A model generated the notes under the pieces. That model made no database searches. It was not told where the DNA came from and was given only the letters and a program-made list of their open reading frames with translations. A DNA stretch of 64,000 nt from Chryseobacterium sp. T16E-39 (GTDB lineage Bacteria; Bacteroidota; Bacteroidia; Flavobacteriales; Weeksellaceae), in the NCBI RefSeq assembly GCF_002216065.1, contig NZ_CP022282.1:1798001-1862000 (forward strand), in the 5' to 3' direction. Positions 53,475-61,097 of the stretch are shown here, piece after piece. Position 1 is the stretch's first letter; each line of letters starts with the position of its first letter. The position numbers were made by a program, and so were the translations under genes.

Positions 53475-53702
53475 CAATTATTTTCCTAGTTGATTGTTGA
53501 CTAAATTATGATAATATTTTTGATTCAGCAATTCTTCATTTTACTAAAAAATCACCTTAAAATCGTATCTGCAAATTTGCGACTTTTAAAGGACAATTTC
53601 ACTTTAGTTCATACTTAATTAAACTTACAGACTATAAAAAATTAAATACAGTTCCCGTATACGTTTTTAATTTCTGGCTAAAGCTTATTGCAATGACTAA
53701 AA

Positions 53703-53732
53703 TAAGAAAACGGGCTAAAGCCCGTTCTTATA
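53703..53732 (-). terminator. GGGCTAAAGCCC palindrome ending the graspetide operon
   Basis: AACGGGCT (53709-53716) / AGCCCGTT (53719-53726), T-rich on the minus strand; same element as at 49512-49531. Confidence 0.7.
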
Positions 53733-53768
53733 AATTTCAAAATAATTATGTGATTCATAAAGTTAATT

Positions 53769-54776
53769 TTATGCCAGCACCATATTATTTCTCCTTGGTG
53801 CTTTATCACACAATACATCTGCGATACTTTTCGAAATAAGATTCTCTTCCGTAAGATTATCCAGCCAGAAAAATTCTCCGGCACCATTAATTTCAATAAA
53901 ATAATACTCATCCTCAGGAGATACAATAATATCCAACGCACCATAATCAACATTATATACATCCAGAAGTTCGAGAACTTTATTTTCAATCTCTTTAGGA
54001 AGATCGGTTCTTACCCATTTATCGATAAGGTTCACACCATCTTTTCTCCAGTCTACTTTTGCGTCTTCAAATTGTTGTGAATCAATTTCAAACGCATACA
54101 CATCCTGACCTACTGCGGTCACCCTCAGTTCTCTTTTCTTTTCAATTTTCTTCTGGAATTGCATTGGACAATACAACAATGTATCTAAATCTTCCAATTT
54201 ATCTTCACTAATCACATTGGTAAATACTACACTTTCTACCCCATCCTCATAAATCGCAAAACCAGACTGCATCTTTCCAATCACATTTTGGTGCTTTAGA
54301 ATAAAGTTTTTCGCCTCCTCCGGATTATTGGTAATGCAGGTTTCAGGAATTTTAAACCCTATCTTGTCTGCAATTTTCAGCTGCTCTTCCTTGCTGTCCA
54401 ATCTTCTGTAAACACTTGGTTTACCTAATGCATATACATCAATGGATTCTAAAAATCCAAAAAGAGTAGTTCTGATCTCACCCATTGCGGCACCATAGAA
54501 TTTGGTGTCTATCTCCTCTCTTAAACCCTCGCCCATATTGTATGCTCTCCTGTACCATACGGCAGCAATGTCATCTAAACGATGTTTGGCATCAGGAGTT
54601 TCAAGAGTACTGATCCATTTCCCATCCTGGAAAGTCGTGGATAATTTATTTTGTAGAGGATAAAGATCTACATCAAAACGGATAACTTCAAAGTCATTCT
54701 TTCCGATATATTCTGTTACTTTCTGTATCGAAAAATTATCCCCTGTATGAGTGATGATTAAAATTTTATTGTTCAT
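53769..54776 (-). CDS. mvdD: MvdD-type ATP-grasp ligase of graspetide biosynthesis
   Basis: 335 aa. ATP-grasp RiPP maturase of the MvdD/MdnC family, which in microviridin pathways forms the two omega-ester (lactone) bonds. N-terminal RFDVDLYP and WYRRAYN, LGKPSVYRRLDSKEEQLKIA, ATP-binding Lys168 (GKMQSGFAIYED), CPMQFQKKIEKKRELRVT (Arg218) and metal ligands around D282 (YGALDIIV) and E295-x-N297 (FIEINGAGEFFW) are visible. Its ATG shares one base with the TAA of the MvdC-type gene, so translation is coupled. Last gene of the precursor / MvdC / MvdD operon. Confidence 0.93.
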   Translation of the reverse strand: MNNKILIITHTGDNFSIQKVTEYIGKNDFEVIRFDVDLYPLQNKLSTTFQDGKWISTLETPDAKHRLDDIAAVWYRRAYNMGEGLREEIDTKFYGAAMGEIRTTLFGFLESIDVYALGKPSVYRRLDSKEEQLKIADKIGFKIPETCITNNPEEAKNFILKHQNVIGKMQSGFAIYEDGVESVVFTNVISEDKLEDLDTLLYCPMQFQKKIEKKRELRVTAVGQDVYAFEIDSQQFEDAKVDWRKDGVNLIDKWVRTDLPKEIENKVLELLDVYNVDYGALDIIVSPEDEYYFIEINGAGEFFWLDNLTEENLISKSIADVLCDKAPRRNNMVLA

Positions 54777-55726
54777 TAGTTTTTCATTCTTTTTATAAGG
54801 TTATCAGCAATTCTTTCCGCAATGGGAAAATTCAATTCTTTTTGTAACATTCCCCACTCTCCCTGTGGATTTACCTCCAGGAAATAGTAATTTCCATCTC
54901 TTCCTTTGATCATATCAATGGCTCCCATATAAAGTCCCATTTCTTTCATCATTCCGGAAAGATAAGCTTTAATATCTTCAGGTAATTCATAAGCTGACCA
55001 AAAATAATTTCCCTGATTAACACGCCAGTCGGCATGTTCACTGTTATTGATCTTTCCTGTGAAAAAATCACCATCTACATACATGATCCTTAATTCATAT
55101 TCCTTTTCTATATAAGGCTGAAAGATCATCGGACAGTAAGCAATATCTGAGATGGTTTCCAAATTATCCTCATCAATTATAGTTGTAGAAAGCAAATCTT
55201 CCCCACTCATCGATTTGGAAATTACTCCATGAAGTTTTGCTACTGCTTTTCCATTACAGTGTTCATGGAAAAAGCCAGTTATTTTTTCTTCATCGTTTGA
55301 AAACAATGTTTTTGGGATCGTTAGATTATTTTTCTTCGCAATTTTTAACTGATACAATTTATTTCCATCTACCTTTTTTTCTTCTTCAAAAGGATTAATC
55401 CACGGAACATCCTCTAAAGCAGTATAAAGATTATAGCGAAGACTTGTATATTCATTGAGGAAAATTTTCACATAATCATTATCCAACTCTTCCGGAATAC
55501 TGATTCGCCAGCCCTTTCTGTGCCAGACTGCTTTGATATCTTCAGACCGCATTGTATTTCCAGATTCATCTGTTAATTCAAATGAATTTTCGCTAATACT
55601 GATTTCCTGCAAATGATTCAGATGATCCGAATTCAATCTGAAATAAGGAATATTTTTAGAGGTAAGATATTCGAAAAAAATATCAATATTATAGTAATCG
55701 CTGGAGTGAGTGATACAAAGAATCAT
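54776..55726 (-). CDS. mvdC: MvdC-type ATP-grasp ligase of graspetide biosynthesis
   Basis: 316 aa. Paralogous ATP-grasp maturase of the MvdC/MdnB family, which forms the omega-amide (lactam) bond after the esters. MILCITHSSDYYNIDIFFEYL, YFRLNSDHL, AVWHRKGW, Lys164 (AKLHGVISKSM), CPMIFQPYIEKEYELRIMYVDG (R213), D271 (GAIDMI) and E284-x-N286 (FLEVNPQGEW) support a functional enzyme. Preceded by a hairpin-T-tract that separates it from the precursor genes. The MvdC/MvdD split follows the known families; which bond each makes here is inference. Confidence 0.92.
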   Translation of the reverse strand: MILCITHSSDYYNIDIFFEYLTSKNIPYFRLNSDHLNHLQEISISENSFELTDESGNTMRSEDIKAVWHRKGWRISIPEELDNDYVKIFLNEYTSLRYNLYTALEDVPWINPFEEEKKVDGNKLYQLKIAKKNNLTIPKTLFSNDEEKITGFFHEHCNGKAVAKLHGVISKSMSGEDLLSTTIIDEDNLETISDIAYCPMIFQPYIEKEYELRIMYVDGDFFTGKINNSEHADWRVNQGNYFWSAYELPEDIKAYLSGMMKEMGLYMGAIDMIKGRDGNYYFLEVNPQGEWGMLQKELNFPIAERIADNLIKRMKN

Positions 55727-55740
55727 TTGTTATTTTTTAT

Positions 55741-55773
55741 TAAAAAAGGAAACTTAGAGTGTAAGTTTCCTTT
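55741..55773 (-). terminator. hairpin with T-tract between precursors and ATP-grasp genes
   Basis: Perfect 12-bp stem AAAGGAAACTTA (55745-55756) / TAAGTTTCCTTT (55762-55773), 5-nt loop. On the minus strand it ends in a run of six T, a complete intrinsic terminator located between the precursor genes and the ligases. Probably leaky, so that precursors are made in excess. Confidence 0.8.
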
Positions 55774-55816
55774 CATTATGATTGTTAGTATATTTTATTT
55801 TCTATAAAAGCATATA

Positions 55817-56020
55817 CTATAATGGTACTGTAGGAGCATCATCATCTCCGTCAGACGGATATTTCATTGTATGAGCCATATCTAAAGTTGGCTTTGTAAC
55901 AACATCTCTTTCCGGAATTGTAATATCTGGTCCACCTCCTGTTACAGACTGAGGATCTTTCAATTGCTTTTCAAGGAATGCTGCGAAAAATGGCTTTTTC
56001 TTTGAACTCTTGTTTTTCAT
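55817..56020 (-). CDS. graspetide (microviridin-like) precursor peptide 1
   Basis: 67 aa. Leader: basic MKNKSSKKK followed by PFFAAFLEKQ (residues 10-19), the recognition helix bound by microviridin-type ATP-grasp ligases. A V-T-G-G-G segment (26-30) could be a processing site. Linker 31-50 has Asp-Ile/Val-x-Thr elements about 8 residues apart. Core: T51-M-K53-Y-P-S56-D57-G-D59-D60-D61, matching T-x-K-Y-P-S-D-x-acid-acid of microviridins: Thr and Ser ester donors, Lys amide donor, acidic acceptors. All three C-terminal acceptors are Asp, whereas microviridins usually have Glu. Short tail APTVPL. Confidence 0.92.
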   Translation of the reverse strand: MKNKSSKKKPFFAAFLEKQLKDPQSVTGGGPDITIPERDVVTKPTLDMAHTMKYPSDGDDDAPTVPL

Positions 56021-56060
56021 AATGTTTTAATTTGGTTTGATTTAATATTCTGTTGAAATT

Positions 56061-56336
56061 CTATAAATGATCGATCGGTAAGTTGGGATCTATCGGATGA
56101 AGAGGTCCTCCTTCGTCATTATCAGAAGGGTACTTCAATGTTACATTATCATTTCTTACTGTTGTTACATTGTCTGCTAAAACAGAAGTGATATTGTCTT
56201 TTGAAGGAATCGTAATATCATCTCCATTAATAGAAGTGATTACTCCACCGCCTCCACCAGTTACTTTCTCAGGTTCTTGAATTTGTTTCTCTAAAAAAGA
56301 AGCAAAGAATGGTTTTTTTAGTTTTTTTGGTTTCAT
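56061..56336 (-). CDS. graspetide (microviridin-like) precursor peptide 2
   Basis: 91 aa, first gene of the cluster. Leader MKPKKLKK + PFFASFLEKQ (residues 9-18), then EPEKVTGGGGG (21-31). Residues 39-66 hold four exact octad repeats D-[D/N]-[I/V]-T starting at 39, 47, 55 and 63, the last Thr (T66) being the core donor. Core: T66-L-K68-Y-P-S71-D72-N-D74-E75. The C-terminal tail GGPLHPIDPNLPIDHL is Pro-rich and longer than in precursor 1. The leader, VTGGG and DITIP(S/E)(K/R)D segments are shared with precursor 1, so both arose by duplication. 40 bp separate the two genes. Confidence 0.92.
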   Translation of the reverse strand: MKPKKLKKPFFASFLEKQIQEPEKVTGGGGGVITSINGDDITIPSKDNITSVLADNVTTVRNDNVTLKYPSDNDEGGPLHPIDPNLPIDHL

Positions 56337-56366
56337 AAGTAAATATTTTTAACTTTTTTGAACTAT

Positions 56367-56374
56367 CTAAAGTA
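56367..56374 (-). promoter_or_regulatory. probable -7 box of the graspetide operon
   Basis: Minus-strand TACTTTAG, 7/8 match to TAnnTTTG, about 30 nt before the precursor 2 ATG. The only TTTG upstream is 15 bp away, shorter than usual, so the promoter may be weak or regulated. Confidence 0.4.
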
Positions 56375-56449
56375 CAAAATTTTCACTTCCAAAAAAATTA
56401 AATCACTCTTTTAAGAAAATTTTAACAATATAAGAACCAGAGAATCAAA

Positions 56450-57229
56450 TCACTCTAAGCCTAAGAATTTCTTCACAACGAGACTAAACTCAACAGGATT
56501 ATCCGCCTGAACCCAATGTGCAGCATTTTTTACGATAACCATTTTAGCTTTTGGAAATTGCTGTTTAATGGCAAATTCATCCTGAGGAAGAATATAATTT
56601 GATTTTTCTCCTGAAATAAATAAAGTATCTCCTTCAAAAACACCAAATTTTATAGCGTTAGAAACAAATTCATTATATTTTTCAGACAACGTCTTCAGAT
56701 TGAACCTCCAGTTCAGTTTTTTATTGTCATCCCAATATAAATTCTTGGTCAAAAACTGGATGGTTGATTTTTCAGGGATATATTGATTCAAAACCGCTTC
56801 AACTTCATTTCTTGAACCAACAGTATTGAAATCGACGGTTTCCAGCGCTTTAATGATTCCTTGGTGATGAGGAGGATATGCTTTTGGAGAAATATCCACC
56901 ACAATAAGTTTTTCCACTTTTTCAGGGTATTTTATAGCAAATTGCATCACTGCCTTCCCTCCCAAAGAATGGCCCAGAACATGGGCTTTTTGAATTCCAT
57001 AATGATCCATATAATTGGCAATATCATTAGCCAGATCATCATGTGACATACTTTCAGAATGGAAACTTCTGCCGTGATTTCTCAGATCCAACAAATGAAC
57101 AGGAAGATATTCTCCCAGGTCCTTTCCAAAGCTTCCCCAGTTATCAAGCATTCCGAATAATCCGTGAAATACCAATAAAGGTGTAGACGATTTATCCTCG
57201 CCAAATATTTTTGAATGTAAAATTTCCAT
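56450..57229 (-). CDS. ybfF: alpha/beta hydrolase, YbfF-like esterase
   Basis: 259 aa, cytoplasmic (no signal). LLVFHGLFGMLDNWGSFGKDL, LDLRNHGRSFHS, nucleophile elbow GHSLGG (Ser88), VVDISPKAYPPHHQ and catalytic His in NAAHWVQADNP. YbfF hydrolyses acyl-CoA or short esters. Same strand as and 113 bp upstream of the graspetide genes; I see no evidence that it belongs to that pathway. Confidence 0.9.
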   Translation of the reverse strand: MEILHSKIFGEDKSSTPLLVFHGLFGMLDNWGSFGKDLGEYLPVHLLDLRNHGRSFHSESMSHDDLANDIANYMDHYGIQKAHVLGHSLGGKAVMQFAIKYPEKVEKLIVVDISPKAYPPHHQGIIKALETVDFNTVGSRNEVEAVLNQYIPEKSTIQFLTKNLYWDDNKKLNWRFNLKTLSEKYNEFVSNAIKFGVFEGDTLFISGEKSNYILPQDEFAIKQQFPKAKMVIVKNAAHWVQADNPVEFSLVVKKFLGLE

Positions 57230-57238
57230 AGTTTTTTT

Positions 57239-57280
57239 AGGTATTAGGTTGTAGGTAGCAGGTGTTAGGTGTCAGGTATC
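57239..57280. repeat. six-copy heptanucleotide repeat AGGTnnn
   Basis: AGGTATT, AGGTTGT, AGGTAGC, AGGTGTT, AGGTGTC, AGGTATC in exact 7-nt register, between ybfF and pdxJ. Similar short tandemly repeated heptamers are known from other bacteria (for example cyanobacterial STRR sequences). Confidence 0.8.
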
Positions 57281-57395
57281 AGAAATGTAAAGTAAAATAT
57301 TCTAAATAGGCCTTTTTTTCAAAAAAACAAATTCAAATATTCTCCTACTCTCAAACCCTAGTACTCTTGCACTCTCTCTCACTCTTATTCAGACT

Positions 57396-58115
57396 TTACC
57401 ATTTCGCCAATCTTTTCAGATACGCCTGAACCGTGTTCTCCATTCCCATATACAAAGCTTCAGAAACCAAAGCATGTCCAATAGAAACTTCTAACAGATT
57501 GGGAATCGTATCTGCAAAATACTTAAGATTTTCAAGACTTAAATCATGTCCCGCATTGATCCCCAAATCAAAATTACTGGCAGCAATAGCGGTTTCAAGA
57601 TAAGGTTTTATAGCCTGTTCTTTATTTGTAAGATATTCTTTTGCGTAAGCTTCTGTGTATAATTCAATTCTGTCAGCACCCGTTTTTGCAGCATATTCTA
57701 CCAATTCCGGAGTTGGATCAAGAAATATTGAGGTACGGATTCCTGCATTTTTAAATTCAGCAATGATCTCCTTCAGGAAATCTAAATGCTTTTTGGTATC
57801 CCATCCTGCATTAGAAGTTATTGCATCATCTGCATCAGGAACCAATGTTACCTGCTCCGGTTTCACTTCCAGAACCATATCAATAAATGCACGATGAGGA
57901 TTTCCTTCAATATTAAATTCTGTCGTTACCAAAGGCTTAAGATCATAAACATCTTTTCTTGTAATATGTCTTTCATCAGGTCTTGGATGAATTGTAATAC
58001 CCTGCCCTCCAAATTCCTGGATTTTTATTGCTGCTTCAGTTACACTGGGAGTTTCGCCGCCTCTTGCATTTCTTAAAGTGGCAATTTTATTAATGTTTAC
58101 ACTTAGTTTTGTCAT
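57396..58115 (-). CDS. pdxJ: pyridoxine 5'-phosphate synthase
   Basis: 239 aa from ATG 58115; upstream codons in frame do not belong to the family. Condenses 1-deoxyxylulose 5-phosphate and 3-amino-2-oxopropyl phosphate in vitamin B6 synthesis. TKLSVNINKIATLRNARGG, IHPRPDERHI, LVPDADDAITSNAGWD, LGINAGHDLSLENL and SIGHALVSEAL are hallmark motifs (catalytic Glu, His and the phosphate-binding segment). Confidence 0.97.
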   Translation of the reverse strand: MTKLSVNINKIATLRNARGGETPSVTEAAIKIQEFGGQGITIHPRPDERHITRKDVYDLKPLVTTEFNIEGNPHRAFIDMVLEVKPEQVTLVPDADDAITSNAGWDTKKHLDFLKEIIAEFKNAGIRTSIFLDPTPELVEYAAKTGADRIELYTEAYAKEYLTNKEQAIKPYLETAIAASNFDLGINAGHDLSLENLKYFADTIPNLLEVSIGHALVSEALYMGMENTVQAYLKRLAKW

Positions 58116-58300
58116 TCTTTTATAAGTAGATGTTGGATAATTCAAGTAGAAGCTGGTAGTCAGATACTGGAATTTATACCAGCCACAACACACCTTTGAT
58201 CATACTATCTTATTACCAATTAATATTCAATTCTTTAATTAAAATCACTTCACCGTAGCTGAGATCTCTTTCAATTTTCCTCTTTCAATTTTCAATTTCA

Positions 58301-59563
58301 TTACACTTTCACAGCTACCTGCATTACCTGCAGATCAAATTCCTTTGAAGCTACCAAAAGGTGATCAAAAATATCAGCCTGGATCTGTTCAAAACGTTCC
58401 CACTTAGAATCGTTCGCAAAACAATAGATTTCCAGGGGCAGACCCTGTGGAGTAATATCCAGCTGGCGAACCATTACAACGCCTCTTTTATCTACGTCCG
58501 GATCGTTTTCAATGTATTTTTGAGCATAATATCTGAAAACGCCGATATTCGTAAGCTGCCGCCCATTGACAATCTTGTCATTGTGAGCAAGCGATTCTTT
58601 TTCTTTTCTTATTTCCAGGCTTTTACCTTCAAGATATTCAGAAATTAAATTGATATCTTTCAGACGATCAATCTCTTCATCACTTAAAAATTTAAATGAA
58701 TTGATATTGAAGTAAATCGATTTTTTAATCCTTCGGGTGTTGGATTCAGACATGATCTGAAGATTTTTGATTTCAGTAGTCAGTAAGTCGTAGGTAGGAA
58801 TGGTAGATACTGTTTTATCAAAATTGGTAATCTTTGTTGTTAAAAGACTGATATCTGCAATATTTCCTTCGATATTATATTTAGGAATTCCAATCCAGTC
58901 TCCGACTTTCATATTTTTAGAAGTGGCTACGTGAAGTCCCGTTACAAACCCCAGAATAGTATCTCTGAAAACGAGAACTAAAACTGCTGTAATAGCTCCC
59001 AAACTTCCTAAAATTGTCCCGCCTTTGATCCCAAAAATAACACATATCCCTACTACTGTCAGGATAAAAATACCAAATATTTTTACTGATTCTGAAATAG
59101 CATTCAATGCCATTATCTTATAAAAGTCCTGCTTGATGACAAAGTAATTCCTCAGTGCTGTTAATGCCCTGAACAGCATTCCTGCTATAACAAAAATGAT
59201 CGCTACGCTAACGATGACTCCCAGTAATTCAAAACTTTTAGGATGTCTCCAAAATACAGATTTCAAAGCATATTCTGCAAAATTCAAAGCACCCAGATGA
59301 ACGAGTGAATTGGTAATTCTGGATTGATAAATCGATTTTAAAACCGGATATTTTTCTTTATCAAAAAAATATTTAAATACAATATTAACCAGAAATTTAA
59401 AAATGAAATCCAATAGATAAACTATTCCTGCTAAGAATAAAAACTTAAGAATAATCTGGCAGGTAAGCACCAAATCACCAGGGACATTATCTCTTACAAA
59501 ATAATGAATCTGATCACTTATATCCTGCAGAAAATCTTTAGTGTCTTGTAGTTCATCTTTCAT
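58301..59563 (-). CDS. MscS-family mechanosensitive channel, YbdG-like
   Basis: 420 aa with five N-terminal hydrophobic segments and an MscS pore/beta domain: GGTILGSLGAITAVLVLVFRDTILGF (TM3 with Gly/Ala packing), MKVGDWIGIPKYNIEGNIADISLLTTKI (beta domain). Length and architecture fit E. coli YbdG (MscM). Releases solutes under hypo-osmotic shock. A TAAATTTG box lies 5 nt from its ATG. Repeats of CTTTCAATTTTC follow immediately downstream (58268-58296). Confidence 0.92.
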   Translation of the reverse strand: MKDELQDTKDFLQDISDQIHYFVRDNVPGDLVLTCQIILKFLFLAGIVYLLDFIFKFLVNIVFKYFFDKEKYPVLKSIYQSRITNSLVHLGALNFAEYALKSVFWRHPKSFELLGVIVSVAIIFVIAGMLFRALTALRNYFVIKQDFYKIMALNAISESVKIFGIFILTVVGICVIFGIKGGTILGSLGAITAVLVLVFRDTILGFVTGLHVATSKNMKVGDWIGIPKYNIEGNIADISLLTTKITNFDKTVSTIPTYDLLTTEIKNLQIMSESNTRRIKKSIYFNINSFKFLSDEEIDRLKDINLISEYLEGKSLEIRKEKESLAHNDKIVNGRQLTNIGVFRYYAQKYIENDPDVDKRGVVMVRQLDITPQGLPLEIYCFANDSKWERFEQIQADIFDHLLVASKEFDLQVMQVAVKV

Positions 59564-59568
59564 TGTAG

Positions 59569-59576
59569 CAAATTTA
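59569..59576 (-). promoter_or_regulatory. -7 box TAAATTTG, leaderless spacing, mechanosensitive channel
   Basis: Perfect TAnnTTTG; CTACA separates it from ATG 59563. Confidence 0.6.
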
Positions 59577-59796
59577 TGAAATTTAGTACTGATTTTAATT
59601 AAAACCTTTCCATCAATTTTCGTCCCAAAACGATTTCTTTTTTATTATTTAATAAAAATTTTAAATCATTATTTTAAAAATTATTAATTCCTATTAAACT
59701 ACGATTAATAAGTAAAAAATTCATTAAAAAACATTATTAAAAATAAATAATACTTAAAATTTATCATATTTTATGATTTTATATATAATTATTTAT

Positions 59797-59804
59797 TAAA
59801 TTTG
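59797..59804 (+). promoter_or_regulatory. -7 box TAAATTTG of the lipoprotein gene
   Basis: Perfect TAnnTTTG, leader about 28 nt. The rest of the gap (59577-59796) is extremely AT-rich without any gene. Confidence 0.5.
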
Positions 59805-59836
59805 ATTACAACTAAACCAATCAAAATCAATTAGAT

Positions 59837-61024
59837 ATGAGAAAACACTACTTATTTATCTTATTGTGTGTATTCACACTTTTAACGAATTGCTCAGGAG
59901 GAGATGATCCTCAAACCCCTTCCGAAAATGTCGGACCTTCAATGGTAAAAACCGGAAAACTGACTGGAAAAGTAATGTCACAAAATGGAACCAAACCCAT
60001 TGGAGGTGCCTCCGTTTTTACTTTTGATGACAAGTATAAAATTTATTATACCACTTCAGACGCAGATGGAAATTTCACCTTGGTAGCTCCGACAGGAACT
60101 CGCACGATTCATATTCAAACGGGTAATGGTAGTAATTTCCGCACGGAAATTTCCACTACTGTAAAGGATAGTGAAACCTTGAATCTCGACGCCAGCCAAA
60201 CCAAACTGAATCAGGTTGCAAAAATTGCTTATGTAAAAGGAACGTATGATAAAATCGAAGATATCATTCAGACCTTAGGTTATACCGCGACCGAAATTAC
60301 TAATGCTGATCTTGCCAACCTAACCACTGTTGCGCAGTATGACATCATATTTCTTAACTGTGGATCAAGAAACAGCTATTCTTCAAATCCGGCACTCTAT
60401 GCTGTCATTGATACTAATTTGGCAACTTTTGTTGCTAATGGAGGAAGTATCTATGCTTCAGACTGGGATGTTGCCTATTTAGTGGGCGGAGCAACTAATA
60501 CCACTAACTGTTCTCTTCCGGGAGGATTTGTTCCTGATACAAAATTGTGCTCTAAAAATATCGGAAACTCAGGGACATTGGGCGCTACGGTAACTAATAC
60601 CGGACTTACAACCGCTTTAGGTTTCAATACACTTGATATTGATTATGATCTAGGCTCCTGGCAAAAAATAATTAATTATGATCCTTCTTATTGGGAAGTT
60701 CTGGTTAAAGAAACCTCATCGAATGATGCTTTAATGATCAGAACCAATCATTTTACAGCAACAGGTATTCCGACCACACCGATAGGAAACGCCCCCAACT
60801 CAATATTTGTAACAGTTTGTATTACTCTTCCAGGAAATATCCAGATCAGTATTTCAGTTCCACAGGTATTAGTTCCTTATTTGGTGGCATTAGGTGCTAC
60901 GGTAGGACCTTGTTCAGGATCCTCAAACAGCGGGTATATTTACTATACAACCTTCCATAATCATGCTTCGGGTAACATTGGAAACGCCGGTGTAATTCTA
61001 CAATATGTAATCTTAAACTTATAA
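59837..61024 (+). CDS. lipoprotein with carboxypeptidase-regulatory-like and GATase-like domains
   Basis: 395 aa. Lipobox LLTNC (Cys19) and SGGDD after it, typical for surface-exposed Bacteroidetes lipoproteins. Residues 40-115 are a carboxypeptidase-regulatory-like beta-sandwich (GKLTGKVMSQNGTKPIGGASV; DADGNFTLVAPTG). Residues 128-395 begin KIAYVKGTYDKIEDIIQTLGY ... QYDIIFLNCGS ... FVANGGSIYASDW, resembling class I glutamine amidotransferase-like/ThuA folds, but the usual catalytic Cys-His setting is not evident. Contains several cysteines. Function unknown. Confidence 0.82.
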   Translation: MRKHYLFILLCVFTLLTNCSGGDDPQTPSENVGPSMVKTGKLTGKVMSQNGTKPIGGASVFTFDDKYKIYYTTSDADGNFTLVAPTGTRTIHIQTGNGSNFRTEISTTVKDSETLNLDASQTKLNQVAKIAYVKGTYDKIEDIIQTLGYTATEITNADLANLTTVAQYDIIFLNCGSRNSYSSNPALYAVIDTNLATFVANGGSIYASDWDVAYLVGGATNTTNCSLPGGFVPDTKLCSKNIGNSGTLGATVTNTGLTTALGFNTLDIDYDLGSWQKIINYDPSYWEVLVKETSSNDALMIRTNHFTATGIPTTPIGNAPNSIFVTVCITLPGNIQISISVPQVLVPYLVALGATVGPCSGSSNSGYIYYTTFHNHASGNIGNAGVILQYVILNL

Positions 61025-61043
61025 TAAATTCCTAACCTATATG

Positions 61044-61074
61044 AAAAAGTGGCTTTTTTAAAGCCACTTTTTTT
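61044..61074 (+). terminator. terminator after the lipoprotein gene
   Basis: Stem AAAAGTGGCTTT / AAAGCCACTTTT with a short T-rich loop, followed by T-run. Confidence 0.9.
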
Positions 61075-61097
61075 ATCTTGCATGTATAATTTTAAGA

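Noticed and set aside
56450..57229. YbfF-like hydrolase as the graspetide leader peptidase
   Set aside because: Conserved esterase of the acyl-CoA/ester type without peptidase features and separated by a promoter-bearing gap.
57239..57280. Heptamer array as a CRISPR array
   Set aside because: Units are only 7 nt with no spacers and there are no cas genes.
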